A stretch of DNA of 64,000 bases from Bisporella sp. PMI_857 (lineage: Eukaryota; Ascomycota; Leotiomycetes; Helotiales; Helotiaceae), in NCBI GenBank assembly GCA_021307315.1, contig JAJSPD010000012.1, positions 62,001-126,000 on the forward strand. The letters run 5' to 3'. Position 1 is the stretch's first letter, and each line of letters opens with the position of its first letter. The notes under the pieces were generated by a model that did no database searches, was not told where the DNA came from, and saw only the letters and a program-made list of their open reading frames with translations. The translations under genes were made by a program, and so were the position numbers. Shown piece by piece: positions 1-11,229 of the stretch.

Positions 1-266
1 AGGATTTCAAGGACCACCGCAAAAGAAGCAGAGATTTTGAAATAACTTATTATTTGTATCAGCTTCAGGAAGGCGTTTGGAAGGAGGGCATAGTAGAGCA
101 AGAGGGGTTGGGCGTTCATTGATACCATTTGCTTTTAGGTCATAGTGAAATGCAAGCTAGACCACCTTAAAACTCCTGAACTCCATCCTTCCCTGTCATC
201 CGAATGCTGGCTGCAAATATTCTTCTTTTCTACAACTCCCTAGTCCATCACCCCTCCTATTACCAC

Positions 267-693
267 TTAATCTGCTTCTGTCGCACTTCCATCGCGCCTA
301 TTCACGCTATTAGCACCTTCCCACCCAGCTGCCATCGTAATGAGCTACTTACGGAATATATCTTAACCCAGCTCCCTCTTCCATAGCAATCACCACCTCA
401 TCCGGCAGCTGGCCACTAACCTTCGTCGCATAAACCCCCCTCACATACCCATCCAAGCGCTGCCACTTCGCCACCCAACTCTTAGTCGGATCCGACAGCG
501 TAATCAGGCCCTCGAAGACCTGGGATGTGCAGTCCATGATAGCGTCCATGTTGCCGCGCAAGGAAAGGAAGGCCTCGCAGTTGGGACAGCCCCGAGAAAT
601 GAACTTGTTTTGCGTTTGCACGATTGAGCAGACCATGCAGGCGCGTAAATTACGGTGCTGGCCGGTCGGCACGAAGTTATCGGAGACAGACAT
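267..693 (-). CDS. SPT4: Transcription elongation factor Spt4
   Basis: Spt4 is the small zinc-binding partner of Spt5 in DSIF, which travels with RNA polymerase II and promotes elongation through chromatin. The model has exons 693-353 and 297-267, giving 123 aa, close to the family's usual 110-125. A CxxC pair near residues 19-22 (CMVC) and a second at 36-39 (CPNC) form the zinc finger. The stretch around [14 protein letters not shown] and [13 protein letters not shown] is the conserved Spt5-contacting core. Without splicing the frame stops at the donor GTAAGT. Removing a 55-nt intron with a CTAAT branch site restores the family ending YIPRDG. It is divergent from the POP8 gene, with 252 bp between the two start codons. 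The window begins only 266 bp beyond its stop, and that flank holds nothing recognisable. Confidence 0.95.
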
Positions 694-945
694 CTTTTCG
701 TTTTCGTGGGAGCCAATACGTGGACGCCGGATGGTTTCTTGTAAGGTAGGAGGATTTGGCCGGGACTTTCAAAGGTCTTTGTGTATCCTTGTTCGCAAGG
801 CTGAGTTGAAGTGTTTGAAGACCCACTAAAGCTTTAAGCTTAAATTCAAGGCTGGGAAATGCGATTCTGACGCCGCCCGAATTTTACTTATTTTCGGACA
901 CTGGTTGAAAGCCTTGGAGGTAAATCCTGGTCTAGAGAAACATTA

Positions 946-1386
946 ATGATGGCCGAAGATAGCGTAGACAGTGTCATAGCCAATATATCAGGGCAAAAAC
1001 GCAAAAAGCAAAACACTCAAAAAGGCTACGAAATCATCTCCAAAACCTTAAAAACTCCTCCTTTCTCATATGCCTGTCTAGAACTTGTCACGGATCCTTC
1101 GGCTGACGACACTGTCCTAGACGAGATCACGGTGCGGTCTCATGTCATATCTGCTCTTACCCAGTTCCTGGGTCTCACAGGGGCCGCTATCTCGATTGAT
1201 ATTCTAAAGGTAGAAGGGAAGGAGACCTGGATCCGTGTGCCACGTGAGGATCTCAGTCCTTTTCTTGCTGCTGTAGGGGGTTGGGTGGGAGGTGATGGAA
1301 CTGTGGGATGGAAGGTCAAGGCTAATGGGAACTGGCTTAGCTCTCTGGTTGGGAATAGCGGGCTTGAGAAGATATGGAATGATTGA
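946..1386 (+). CDS. POP8: RNase P/MRP subunit Pop8-like protein
   Basis: A single-exon 146-aa protein. The pattern resembles the Pop8-like domain of ribonuclease P and RNase MRP: a Lys-rich start, a beta strand at FSYACLELV, a helix at TVRSHVISALTQFLG, a strand at AAISIDILKVEG and WIRVPREDLSPFLAAVGGW. These RNPs process tRNA 5' ends and pre-rRNA in the nucleus and nucleolus, and Pop8 is a small alpha/beta subunit related to Pop5/Rpp14. Two ATGs (946 and 949) begin the frame and either could be used. It is transcribed away from SPT4 across a short shared promoter. The family is poorly conserved, so the assignment rests on fold-like pattern and length rather than catalytic residues. An uncharacterised fungal Pop5/Rpp14 relative is the alternative. 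Confidence 0.75.
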   Translation: MMAEDSVDSVIANISGQKRKKQNTQKGYEIISKTLKTPPFSYACLELVTDPSADDTVLDEITVRSHVISALTQFLGLTGAAISIDILKVEGKETWIRVPREDLSPFLAAVGGWVGGDGTVGWKVKANGNWLSSLVGNSGLEKIWND

Positions 1387-1742
1387 GAATCAGCAATCGA
1401 ATTCGGACTAAAGGGACATGAAGGCCACCAACTATGAAGGTGTACTCAAAGATAATAAGGGAGAGAGAACATCCTGTAATATATTTCCGTTCTCGCAAAT
1501 TTCTGACTTAATTTTGACCAATTGGTTAAGCCGGTTACCAGAGATCATATGCCTGCAAATGCATCAGCACGACCATACCATCATGCCACTTCTATTTTAC
1601 AAGGGCCCGTTTATTGGCTAATTTTTGCAATCCCATCAAAACGCCCGCTTTATAAAACCCACCCAGAACTCTCTTGAAAGATGCTGAAAGATCCAAATGA
1701 ATATCTCCCAAGATGCTGTGAAGGGCAACAAACGCCTACAGA
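1387..1742. other. Intergenic, convergent 3' flanks
   Basis: About 355 bp between the stop of the POP8-like gene and the stop of PP5. The two genes converge, so this is shared 3' untranslated sequence. I see no further gene, tRNA or repeat in it. Confidence 0.6.
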
Positions 1743-3504
1743 TTATATCATGCCCATCAAACCGCCATTTGAAGCATACGCCTGAACATGTTAGTTATAG
1801 ACAAGGAGGAGGCAGCGATTATTAAAACTTACCATGGGTTTGATCGGAGGATGTGGCACTGCATCGAACTTGTGGAACTCCAGCTTATAATCAGATCCGA
1901 TATTGATGTAAGCACCTTTGTTCTCTGTGCTATCACAGTATTTAGGCGCGGAGAATACTAGCGAGGTATTAGCAGGCTGTGAGCTAAGAATGATGGGTAG
2001 TATTACCTGTGATACACTTTCCGTTGTGCTCTTCTTCATACCCTTCCATTCTGACTTCATGGCTTCTAATGATGGCCTCAAGTCCATTGTTATCGCAGAA
2101 CCTCTTGGTAACATCAGGCCCGAACTGCATTCCAACACCTCTTTTGCTAGGACCTCTACCCGGCTCATTTTGTGGATCTGTCCATAACATCTCCATCATA
2201 AGGCCAGACTGACCTGGTTGCCTCTGGTTGTGGCGATTGAGCTTCCTGATATCATCCAGAGTAATTTTATCATCTGAGAATAAACCGCCATGGAGTACAA
2301 GAAATTTCTTGCCAATGAGGGTAGCCAAGGGGAGTGCCGAGAAACTCTCTGAGAATAGTTTGAAGACCCGTTCTGTGGAAGTTAGTACCAAACCCTAATT
2401 TAATGGTAGAAAGAATGTTTTCACCATTATATTTGTGCTTGCATTCTCCTTCGAATCCATAAGCACGATTCATGTCATCCGTCTCATGATTACCTCTATT
2501 AATGAAGAATGCAGATGGCCTCAACCATTTGTATGCATAGAGCAGGAGAGCGATTTCCGTAGACCAAGAACCTCGATCGACAAAATCTCCATTGAACAAG
2601 TAATAGTGCTTTTCTGATGGAAGACCATTCAACCTAAAGAGCTCCATAAGATCGAAGAATTGGCCTAGTTTTCTTAACTTAGTCTTTGAACCAGAATTTG
2701 TTATATATGAGCTTACCATGTGTATCTCCACAAACAGTCAATTTTTTGTCGTCATCAATCTCCATTTCCACCATTGTAGGCTCTTCATGAACAATCTTTT
2801 GTACAGCTATGATTATTTGGTAGACGTATTTCTTGTGTATCAGCTTCCCATTCTTGAAGCGCTCCAACATGTCATCGATAAACTCTTTGGTCATTTCTTT
2901 CTCAAGGCGAACTCCATCATAGCTTGCATCAACTGCTATACTATCGATATCAAGACCCTCGGCCGCTGATGGTGCTTCTTCAAATTCTATGGCTCTGAAA
3001 AACTCTACTCTCCTGACAATCTTTTTGCATTCTGCATACTTAAGCTTCGCATCTTTATCGTTTGGAGCTAATTTGGTGACGGTTTCGAAATCCTTAAGTG
3101 CTTCTCGGGATTTGAGAATGGCAGTGTAGGCAATCGCCCGACGAAAATAAGCCTAGTTGACTTGTTAGGATATATATCTTCAAGTCTTGTAGCAATTAAT
3201 CTGCAATCGCATAGCTACATACTTTCACAAATTTTGGATCTAACTCAATGGCTTTTGTTGCGTCTGCTATCGCGTAACCATAGGCTTCCGATTTGATGTT
3301 CGCCTGCGGAAGTTAGTCACACGACCATGGACAACTGTATATTTTCATATTTACTTGAGCTCTATTTGAGTAATACGTAGGGTGGGAACCATCGAGTTCG
3401 ATAGCTTTTGTATAGGACTGGATAGCCGCTGGCCAGTCATGCGCGGCGAAGGCTTTGTTACCTTCGTTCTTGAAGGCAACTGCCTCTTCCTTGGGGGAGC
3501 TCAT
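1743..3504 (-). CDS. PPT1: Serine/threonine protein phosphatase 5 (TPR-PP5)
   Basis: A PP5-type phosphatase whose N-terminal TPRs bind Hsp90 and restrain a PP2A-like catalytic domain. Exons are 3504-3355, 3303-3223, 3152-2717, 2664-2425, 2372-2007, 1957-1833 and 1781-1743, giving 478 aa, the usual PP5 length. TPR repeats occupy about residues 7-110 (AVAFKNEGNKAFAAHDW, YYSNRAQANIK, AYFRRAIAY). The catalytic domain carries the metallophosphatase motifs GDTHG, GDFVDRGSWS and GNHE, followed by SHEVRMEGYE and FSAPKYCD. Without splicing the frame is interrupted six times. Each intron is 49-71 nt, and every junction restores family sequence in phase, including the C-terminal autoinhibitory end PPIKPMAYASN. 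It is divergent from the ESS2 gene. Confidence 0.96.
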
Positions 3505-3818
3505 CTCAAAAACGTCCGAAGCCCAATACTATATCCAAACGTCGTACCTGTTGCTGAGAGCCTGCGTGAAGCTTCTGCAGGTGTATCGATCTTCAAAGCT
3601 GTAGAAATTGGTTGATCAAAAACGTTCCGAATCCAAGGTTAAGAGAAGGCCGAAGAATCACTGGTGTCTACCTAATTTAGCTGCTAGTCACACACCTGCT
3701 TTATCTTGGGAGAGTGCAGGACGATAACGGTAGAAGCTTTCTGGGTGAGCTTTAATGCCTTCAAGGTTGAACATAAACTTTCTGCAAGGCCATTTCTCAA
3801 CCGCGCAACGTTTCAAAG

Positions 3819-5183
3819 ATGGCTTTGCAGCCTTCGCAGTCGAGCGCACTGGCACGCCGCTCGGCAGATACACAATTGATGCCTCCTCCGCCGAAGCGCA
3901 TCAAGCGACCAAAGAATGTCATCGATGAAGATTCATACACTGACGCCTTGTCCGAGATCATTGCCCGCGACTTCTTCCCTGGCCTGCTGGAGTCTGAAAC
4001 TCAGCAAGAGTACCTCGACGCACAGGAGTCTGGCGACAAAGTATGGATTTCTAGCGCCGGCCGCCGACTTGCCCAGGTCATGACGCCGGGTAGAGCAAGA
4101 GGGAAAAGAGGGACATCCATCCAAACACCATTACGAGCTTCGGACACTCCTCGAGGTGGATTTGCGGGAGATACCCCCATGTCTACCATGTCTGAGGCCA
4201 CCACATCTACACAAGCTTCACCCGTTAAAATAGATACGAATATGAGCTTGGATAAGTTTCAATCGTTATACACGAGTGAAGACAATGAGAGTTTTTACAA
4301 GCTTATCGATAAACAGAATCTCAAACGGGCGGAGAAGTATGCATGGATGTGGTCGGAAAATAATCAATTACCATCCAAGATGATGTTGAAACAAAAGGAA
4401 ATAGAGACGAAGCTATTACAGTCTAGGGGATCGTTGATAGATGATGGAGGAAAGAAGGATAGATTGGCTATTCGAGGCATGGATGAGAAACCAGCTCGGC
4501 CTAATGCATGGAAGTCGAAGCCAAATAACGAGTTGATGTTCGCGCCTCAAAGCGTCGAAGATTCTATAGAGACGGTTGCGCAAAAGAGACAAACCGAGTC
4601 GCGTGCTGCACCCAGGGGGGTAGCTTATGCTAATACTCGCATGCCACCGCCAGCTATTAGTCAAAGCGAACCTGAGGTCCCACCTTCGCCGTCGCTATCA
4701 GCCATCAAAGATGCTATTGCTGGAAAGAGGCGTGCTTCTGATATGGAGTCAGATTTTGCCGGCAGCCAAACTCCAAGGGTCAACGGCTACGCTTTTGTAG
4801 ATGATGAGCCCGAGGAGGAGATATATGCACCTGCTCCCCCCATTGATCTGGGAAAAGGTGAGAAGACCAAGAATCCGTTCGTGATCAAGGAGCGAAGCAA
4901 AAGGGAGGACTTACATCATCGAATGGTTGATAAGAATGCCATGAGCAAGCGTACCTCAATTAAAGAGGGCATGACAGGCAGGGCCGATATTACACCTGTG
5001 CCAAAATTCCCTAGCAGTCCAAGAGTCGGCTCTGGGAATCTCACACCTGCAGCACAACGCCTATGGAGCAGAGTTGGCAACTCAAATACTGGCCTTTCGT
5101 CTGATGCCTTTGGAATGAGAACGCCTGGTACTGTGAAAGCAAAATCGGGACTAAGAGCACGCTGGACACCATCGGGGAGGTGA
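3819..5183 (+). CDS. ESS2/DGCR14 (Bis1) splicing-associated nuclear protein
   Basis: A single-exon 454-aa protein of the Es2/DGCR14/Bis1 family, a nuclear factor that associates with late (C-complex) spliceosomes. The N-terminus has the hallmark IDEDSYTDALSEIIARDFFPGL followed by a coiled region. The middle has the SLDKFQSLYTSEDNESFYKL and EKYAWMW motifs typical of the family. The C-terminus (residues about 330-454) has NPFVIKERSKREDLHHRMVD and a basic TPAAQRLWSR segment. Much of the rest is Ser/Pro-rich and likely disordered. The start is 315 bp from the divergent PP5 start and begins MALQPSQSS. Length is in line with fungal homologues, and nothing looks broken. Confidence 0.92.
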   Translation: MALQPSQSSALARRSADTQLMPPPPKRIKRPKNVIDEDSYTDALSEIIARDFFPGLLESETQQEYLDAQESGDKVWISSAGRRLAQVMTPGRARGKRGTSIQTPLRASDTPRGGFAGDTPMSTMSEATTSTQASPVKIDTNMSLDKFQSLYTSEDNESFYKLIDKQNLKRAEKYAWMWSENNQLPSKMMLKQKEIETKLLQSRGSLIDDGGKKDRLAIRGMDEKPARPNAWKSKPNNELMFAPQSVEDSIETVAQKRQTESRAAPRGVAYANTRMPPPAISQSEPEVPPSPSLSAIKDAIAGKRRASDMESDFAGSQTPRVNGYAFVDDEPEEEIYAPAPPIDLGKGEKTKNPFVIKERSKREDLHHRMVDKNAMSKRTSIKEGMTGRADITPVPKFPSSPRVGSGNLTPAAQRLWSRVGNSNTGLSSDAFGMRTPGTVKAKSGLRARWTPSGR

Positions 5184-5454
5184 TTAATATTTGTGCATTA
5201 GCGGGTCAATAGAATGGCGAAAGGACACTGGGGGAAAGGCGTTGGGAAAAAAAAAATACCCATTTGAAATTTGCTCAGCCTCGCTGGGTCTAGGCTATGA
5301 ATATTGGTGGTAGATATGGTCCTCAATGAGCTTCCTGAATAAGACGTACCGAACAGTAAAAATCAACTTATCAATATCTTCTTGTGCTACTCTTTTAGTG
5401 CTTTTTGATGCAGTGAAGTTTATAGCCAACCGTGTATATCTTAACACGTTTTCT

Positions 5455-5616
5455 CACGTGTCCTTGTCGTTGTTTCTAGTTAGTATAGGATGGTAAATCG
5501 GTAGGTGTACTGCTGCAGCGGAAGCTGGAAGCTCTTCTCTTGCCTCATGATCATTAGCCAATAGAGTAGGGACCGTCATTTCTTCATTCCCATGTCACGT
5601 GTAGAATTATCACGTG
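5455..5616. promoter_or_regulatory. Cluster of three CACGTG E-boxes
   Basis: CACGTG occurs at 5455-5460, 5596-5601 and 5611-5616. The second lies in GTCACGTG and the third in ATCACGTG. bHLH factors (Cbf1/Pho4 or SREBP type) bind such hexamers. The cluster lies 270-430 bp past the ESS2 stop and 490-650 bp before the PEX5-like start, so the latter is the likelier target. Confidence 0.35.
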
Positions 5617-5852
5617 CACCAAGATATTTTGACCCCCTGGTATGCAACTTACATAGGTATCCAAAATGCCTCGGCTTAAGCAAAGCTTCTGTATGAAAGA
5701 GAGCGTTGCTACAGTAGGTAAGCCCGCGCGATAAGCTCCCTTCTCCCTTTTTTTCTTGGGTCTCGTTCACATGCTTCAATTGGCCATGCCGTCATTTGCC
5801 TCCCTCTATCCTGTACTGTTACTGTACCTTACTTTGTACTTACAGAATTTAG

Positions 5853-5872
5853 CTGGTTGGCCTGGTTGGCCT
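5853..5872. repeat. 9-bp tandem duplication
   Basis: CTGGTTGGC occurs twice head to tail and is followed by CT. It is probably a replication-slippage product in the PEX5-like promoter. Confidence 0.6.
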
Positions 5873-6109
5873 ACAGTACATGCTTAGCATTCCCGTGGGT
5901 GTGGATCCTCCCCAGCAAAATCGCGATTTCGCCGAGGCTTCCTTTCAAAATTCATGAGCCGGATGATCCAGCAAGGCTGACTGACCATCTTCGCTCTTTT
6001 CCTATGATGAGCACTGCTCGTAGGTCTATATTTCACCCGTCTTGTACTTATAGTCCTTTTTTTTGTAACAGCATTTGTTATCTTCTGCTTCTAGTGCGCG
6101 CATATTATC

Positions 6110-7889
6110 ATGGCTTTGTGCTCGTCCACATACAATCCGTTGAATCAGATTACCAAACATATTCAAGGTGACCGAGGACTACAGAGAGATAGACTAGTAT
6201 ATGGCAATAGGCGCAAGGGACAGACTTTCAGATCTGCAAGGCACGATAGTCACCCTCAGGTAAGCCACGGCGTTCAAGGTGGTGAAGCCCGCTTAAGTTG
6301 ATGAATCGCAGATAAACCCGGAATTTGAGCAGTTTAATAGATCCAACCTACCCCTTTCAGAGCTCGCAGATGAACTACAGGGCTTATCAAATGTTCCTGG
6401 AGGAGTGAGACACCATGAGTTCCAGCAGTCACAAGCAGCTACGGCTAGGGGGTGGTTGTCGGAGTATCATAATGGAATATCGTGGCCCGTTGAGGAGGCT
6501 CTTGAGCAATCGCAAAGCAGTCATGCTGGCCCTCAGACGACGATGGGCAATCAGAAGTTGACTGCGAATAAACATAGTAATTTCGGTGTACCTACGCGAT
6601 ATGCCGATGCGCTTTTGAGACAACAAGATGTACCTTCTGCGGGGCTTGCTAACGCCAATATGCTTACTATAGGCTCGACGGGGGGCAGGGTGAATTATTT
6701 ACCGTCCTTTCCACATGAGCAGCTCAGCAGTCTGGATTGGGAACATATGTTCGCTTCCTTAGAAACAGAAACCAAAGTCTCGCCCGCGCTGGCCGACTCT
6801 CTACCCAACTGCGGCATACTTAGCGCTTCTGATTGCTCTAAGCAAAGGCGTAACTTCAGAGCGTTAGAGACTGTGACAACAGACTATCGCTTCCAGGATG
6901 AAAACCCCTTCTGCGACAATGTAGATCCATTTGAAAAGGGGATGGAAATCATCAATGGTGACGGAAACCTCTCACTTGCGGCGCTTGCTTTTGAAGCTGC
7001 TTGTCAGCAAGACCAGTCAAACTTCGAGGCATGGCGAATGCTTGGATCGGTTCTGTCTGAGATCGAACGCGAAGAGACAGCAATTGAAGCATTACAGGAA
7101 GCACTCAAGCTAGATCCTGATAATCTGGATATCGTCATGAGGCTTTCTATATCGTACACGAACGATGGATCTGTTAGTCTTGCCCATGAGTACCTCGAGA
7201 AGTGGCTCAGACTGAAATATCCTGATATTCCCTTCCCTGAGTTAGAGCCGGATAATTATTTTCCAACAGCCTCACAATCGTTAGAGAGGATCCAAGGCCC
7301 TTATATTGAAGCAGCGCGGCTTTCGGTGGCTGAAGATAATACCTTTGATCCTGATGTTCAAGTCGGCCTGGGTGTTTTATTATTCTCGGCTCGGCAATAT
7401 CAATTAGCCGCAGACTGCTTCTTGTCGGCCATACAATCAAATTCTCCTGGAACCACAAATTCTGCCTCGCAATTGCATTTGCTATGGAACCGATATGGCG
7501 CTTGCTTAGGCAATATGAATCTGTACGACGAGGCTGTCGAAGCGTATGAAATGGCTCTTGCGATTAAGCCTAATTGTGTGAGAGCGAGGTATAATTTAGG
7601 CTTGCTATATTACAATAAGAATGAGCCTGTTCTAGCGGCGAGGAGCACAATAGAGGCTCTCATAGCATGCAATATTGTAGAATCCAAAACAAAGTCGGAG
7701 CTTTTGAAGATTGTCAAGGTTGGCACTAGCCATGGAAGACTTGAACAATGGGTTGATCAGCATGAGCCTACAGCTCTGTATGAAACTCTGAGGAAATGCT
7801 GTGGCTCAATTTTTAGATGGGACCTGTTAGAGCGCGTCGGACCAGAAATGGACCTACGAATGTTTCAAATGGTGTTTGAGGGCTTGTGA
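6110..7889 (+). CDS. Divergent PEX5-type peroxisomal PTS1 receptor
   Basis: A tetratricopeptide receptor of the Pex5 family, which carries PTS1 (SKL-type) cargo to the peroxisome and docks on Pex13/Pex14. Exons are 6110-6259 and 6312-7889, giving 575 aa. Exon 1 supplies the family N-terminus: MALC with Cys at residue 4 (the position monoubiquitinated for receptor recycling in Pex5), then NPLNQITKHIQGDRGLQRDRL. Two WxxxF/Y docking motifs are visible, WLSEY at about residue 98 and WEHMF at about 193. TPR repeats run from about residue 255 to 520 (AFEAACQQDQSNFEAWRMLG, AIEALQEALKLDPDNL, AVEAYEMALAIKPNCVRARYNLG). The C-terminus ends ERVGPEMDLRMFQMVF, as in Pex5. The protein is shorter than usual and diverged from typical Pezizomycotina Pex5, so it may be a paralogue. 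Confidence 0.85.
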
Positions 7890-8579
7890 GAAGTAAGATG
7901 AATACTTTAAGCCATCATCATGAAGCATTGAAGTAGAGCCTCAGTCTTGAATCCATAGGGCGGCGTCGTCGTGTCGTAACCAAACACTTGATAGCGCACG
8001 ATGACTGCCTCTGATTCAATGGTATAGCAAGCACTGCGCTCTCTATGTAGGGCAGGGCTTTCAGGTATACCAGCTTCTGACCTTATTGAACCTTATCTGA
8101 ACTTGGACCTTGAACTGGGACTGGATACGATAGGCTCTGCTTCAATATGAGTTGCGTGGAAACCTCATTGTGGCTCCTCTGTAACATTATAGTGCAATAT
8201 CAACATAAATGTGCCAATATCTCCCAGAATAACCTAAGAATGGTTTGCATCGTGCTTCCTGGACAATTTTGAAACCTACAGTAGGTGCTTTATGCTACCG
8301 CTTATGTGGCTTTCAAGAAATAAAGTTTCTAATGCTGTCAAAATCATGGTTATGGTGACTGTCTCTTTGTCTCCTCCTGTCACTATCTAGTCATATATGT
8401 ATACAGGGTAAGCTAGCGGTGACAGGGCCATCAGTGAAAAGATGTCATCGTTACAGGGATCATCTGGTTGCTTGGCAACATCCCAAAAGTTTTGGAATCT
8501 CGAATAGATTGTCGCTCAAGCGCTCTCCAAAAGCCCAGAATGGATTGAAATACTGGTCGCAACAGCCGGAAAGTTCGAG
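7890..8579. other. Intergenic between PEX5-like and COQ8
   Basis: About 690 bp with the PEX5-like 3' flank and the COQ8 promoter. Near 8080-8125 there are imperfect repeats of GACCTT/GAACTTGGACC. No gene is supported. Confidence 0.55.
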
Positions 8580-11229
8580 ATGTCGGGCAAGAGGCTCTTG
8601 GACCTGGCTGCACTTTTCAATGCCACTCGAAGTGTTGCGCAGAAGCACTTAGCTTTGAGGGCACGACAACTTGATGTGTATAATAGGACATCGACTTTAG
8701 CGGCAGCAGTCCGGCAACAGACTGAAAGGGTCACAGAGACTGCTAAGGCTGCTTCAATTCTCGCATCACGTCTCAATGAAAGTGCTCCGGCTTGGACAAA
8801 GGAAGCTGAAGAGGGAAAGTTGGCTGATCATTCAAAAAATTCGATACCGAGCACAAAGTCTGTACAGGGCAATGACCAAAATATTAATACAAAGGATGGT
8901 TTGATGCAAGATCATTTCTACGAGCGCTCCAGTAGCAATACTGCAACAGACAAGCTTCCAACAAGCGATCTAAATGTTCACCAAGAAATGGCAGGCTGTT
9001 ATCCCCTTCCAGACGGCACTATTCCTCCAGATAACTATAACAATGAAACACAAGACGCTGATCAAGATAATGTCTTCCCACATACTTCCCAAGTCGAACC
9101 TCCCAAGCCTCCTCTCAGAGATATTGGCCTTCAACTAGATTCTTCCGATCAATCCTCGATTCCTACACCAACCTCGAAGCCTCTCTCATCAACTGATGCC
9201 CGAACTAAGCAAAGGCGATCTGAACTACAAATACCATCTATTGTTGCAGATGGGGACGCGTTTGCGGATCCATTGGAAGAAGGTCATGACGAGGATGTCT
9301 TCTATCGAAAGTCTAGTCACATATCGCCTACGCTTTCATCTTTACCTCGGGTCAAAATTCCAAAGCACACTTCTGACATGCAAGAAAATCATACATCAAT
9401 TGAAGAAGTTAACTCCGAATCCTTTTACACCGCATATGGAACTGCAGCCACACATATTCCGGCCGTGGAAGCAGTTCCTGAACAAGACCAAGTGCCTGCA
9501 GGTGTAAATACAGATATATTTCATAGCCCACGAGTTGCTAGATTGGTGGGAGGTCGAGCTTACGGAGAGCAAGAAGATTTGAAGCTCAAAGCTGTCCGAG
9601 ATACACCTACTGAGAAGACTAAGCTGGCCGATGGCAAAGACCAGGACACTTTCAATGTATTCAACTCATCTCAGACAGTTCCCAGAACACTAGAAGCTGG
9701 ACAGGCTTTTACAGTACCACATTCGATTCCAAAGAATGCCAATTTTGCGCAAAAACATATTGATGAAGCGAAGCTTGCAGGAACACTTCAGCCAGTAGTT
9801 AAGGTAATCAATCTCTTCTGGAAGTGATCAGTGTAATGAGAACTTGATCTGATAGCTAACGGTGATCTAGGAAAATGAAGCTGTTGAACCCGAAGCTCGC
9901 CCATATGAATTACGAGAATCCAGAGTTCCCTCTTCAAGACTCGGAAGATTGTGGAATTATGGTGGCCTTGCGGCTGGGATGCTGGGAGGCGCTGTTACTG
10001 AGAGTCTACGTCGAGCCGGCGGAGGTGTAGGCGAAGGTTCATATATGCTCAGTGCCGGAAATATGGACAGACTGGTGGCCAAACTATCGCAGATGAGAGG
10101 TGCAGCGTTGAAACTAGGCCAGATGATAAGTTTCCAAGACTCAAAGATGCTGCCACTTCCAATCCAAGAGATTCTGCAACGGGTCCAAGATCGAGCAGAT
10201 TACATGCCAGCTTCTCAGCGGAACAAAGTTCTTATTGCAAACTTGGGGCCAGATTGGGGCGATCTCTTCTCCAGCTTTGAAGAAATGCCTTTGGCAGCTG
10301 CGTCAATTGGACAGGTCCACCGAGCTACGCTAAAGTCTAATGGTGCCACTGTTGCAGTCAAAATCCAGTATCCTGGTGTTGCAGATTCAATAGACTCGGA
10401 CTTGAATAACCTGGCTATTCTCCTTACTGCATCACGTGTACTTCCTAAAGGATTGTTTTTAGACAAAACTATTGCGAATGCTCGCACTGAGCTGGCATGG
10501 GAGTGCGACTACATTCGAGAAGCAGAATGTGGACGACGCTTCTCGCAATTGCTTGCCGGCGAAGAGGATACATTTCTTGTTCCAAAAATCTACCCTGAGG
10601 CTTCCGGCAAGCAGGTCTTAACTATGGAATTCATGAATGGTGTTGGGGTGACCCGTGTTTTGACTTTTACGCAAGAACAAAAGGATTGGATTGGAACCCA
10701 GATCCTACGGTTATGTCTGCGTGAGATTGTCGAGTTCAAGTATATGCAGACAGATCCTAATTGGACGAACTTTCTATATAATGCGAATACCCAAAAACTG
10801 GAGCTTTTAGATTTTGGTGCAAGTAGAGAGTACCCAGACGAGTTCATTACCAGATACGTAAAGCTGCTGGAAGCAGCTTCGAGGTCCGATAGAGACACTG
10901 TGAGAGATATATCTATTGAGCTGGGCTATTTAACTGGGAACGAGTCCAAGACTATGCTTGATGCTCACATAGCATCAGTACTTACTCTTGCGGAGCCTTT
11001 CCTGGAATCGTCGCCAGAAATCTATGACTTTAGAGACCAAACCATTACTGAGAGAGTGAAAGCCCTTATTCCTGTGATGATCAAGGAGAGATTGGCGCCG
11101 CCACCGGAGGAAACATATAGTCTACATAGAAAGCTGAGTGGTGCTTTCTTGTTATGTGCAAGGCTTGGAAGCCGTGTAAGATGTCGAGAGCTGTTTCAAA
11201 ATAGTATGGTGAAGGCAGGCCTGAGATAA
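8580..11229 (+). CDS. COQ8: COQ8/ABC1 (UbiB-family) atypical kinase for ubiquinone biosynthesis
   Basis: A mitochondrial inner-membrane UbiB-family ATPase/kinase needed for coenzyme Q biosynthesis complex assembly. Exons are 8580-9803 and 9871-11229, giving 860 aa. The kinase-like half shows the family-specific KxGQ motif (ALKLGQMISF, about residue 490), the Ala-rich nucleotide loop that replaces the glycine loop (PLAAASIGQVHRA), a VAVKIQYPG Lys strand, WECDYIREAE, the catalytic-loop equivalent QTDPNWTNFLYN and the metal-binding LLDFGAS. The first 400 or so residues are Ser/Asp/Thr-rich and mostly disordered after an N-terminal Ala/Arg-rich helical stretch. This makes the protein much longer than yeast Coq8 (about 500 aa). 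The 67-nt intron joins at VVK|ENEAVEP in phase. Confidence 0.94.

Larger units (their letters stand above)
5184..6109. other. Intergenic, upstream of the PEX5-like gene
   Basis: About 926 bp holding the ESS2 3' flank and the PEX5-like promoter. It contains three CACGTG hexamers and a short 9-bp tandem duplication (both listed separately), a 10-A run near 5249 and a CT-rich stretch near 5740-5760. Short open frames here show no recognisable protein. Confidence 0.6.

Noticed and set aside
6405..6407. A start at GTG 6405 for the PEX5-like protein
   Set aside because: It is not an ATG. The upstream exon 6110-6259 joined to 6312 restores the conserved Pex5 N-terminus in phase.
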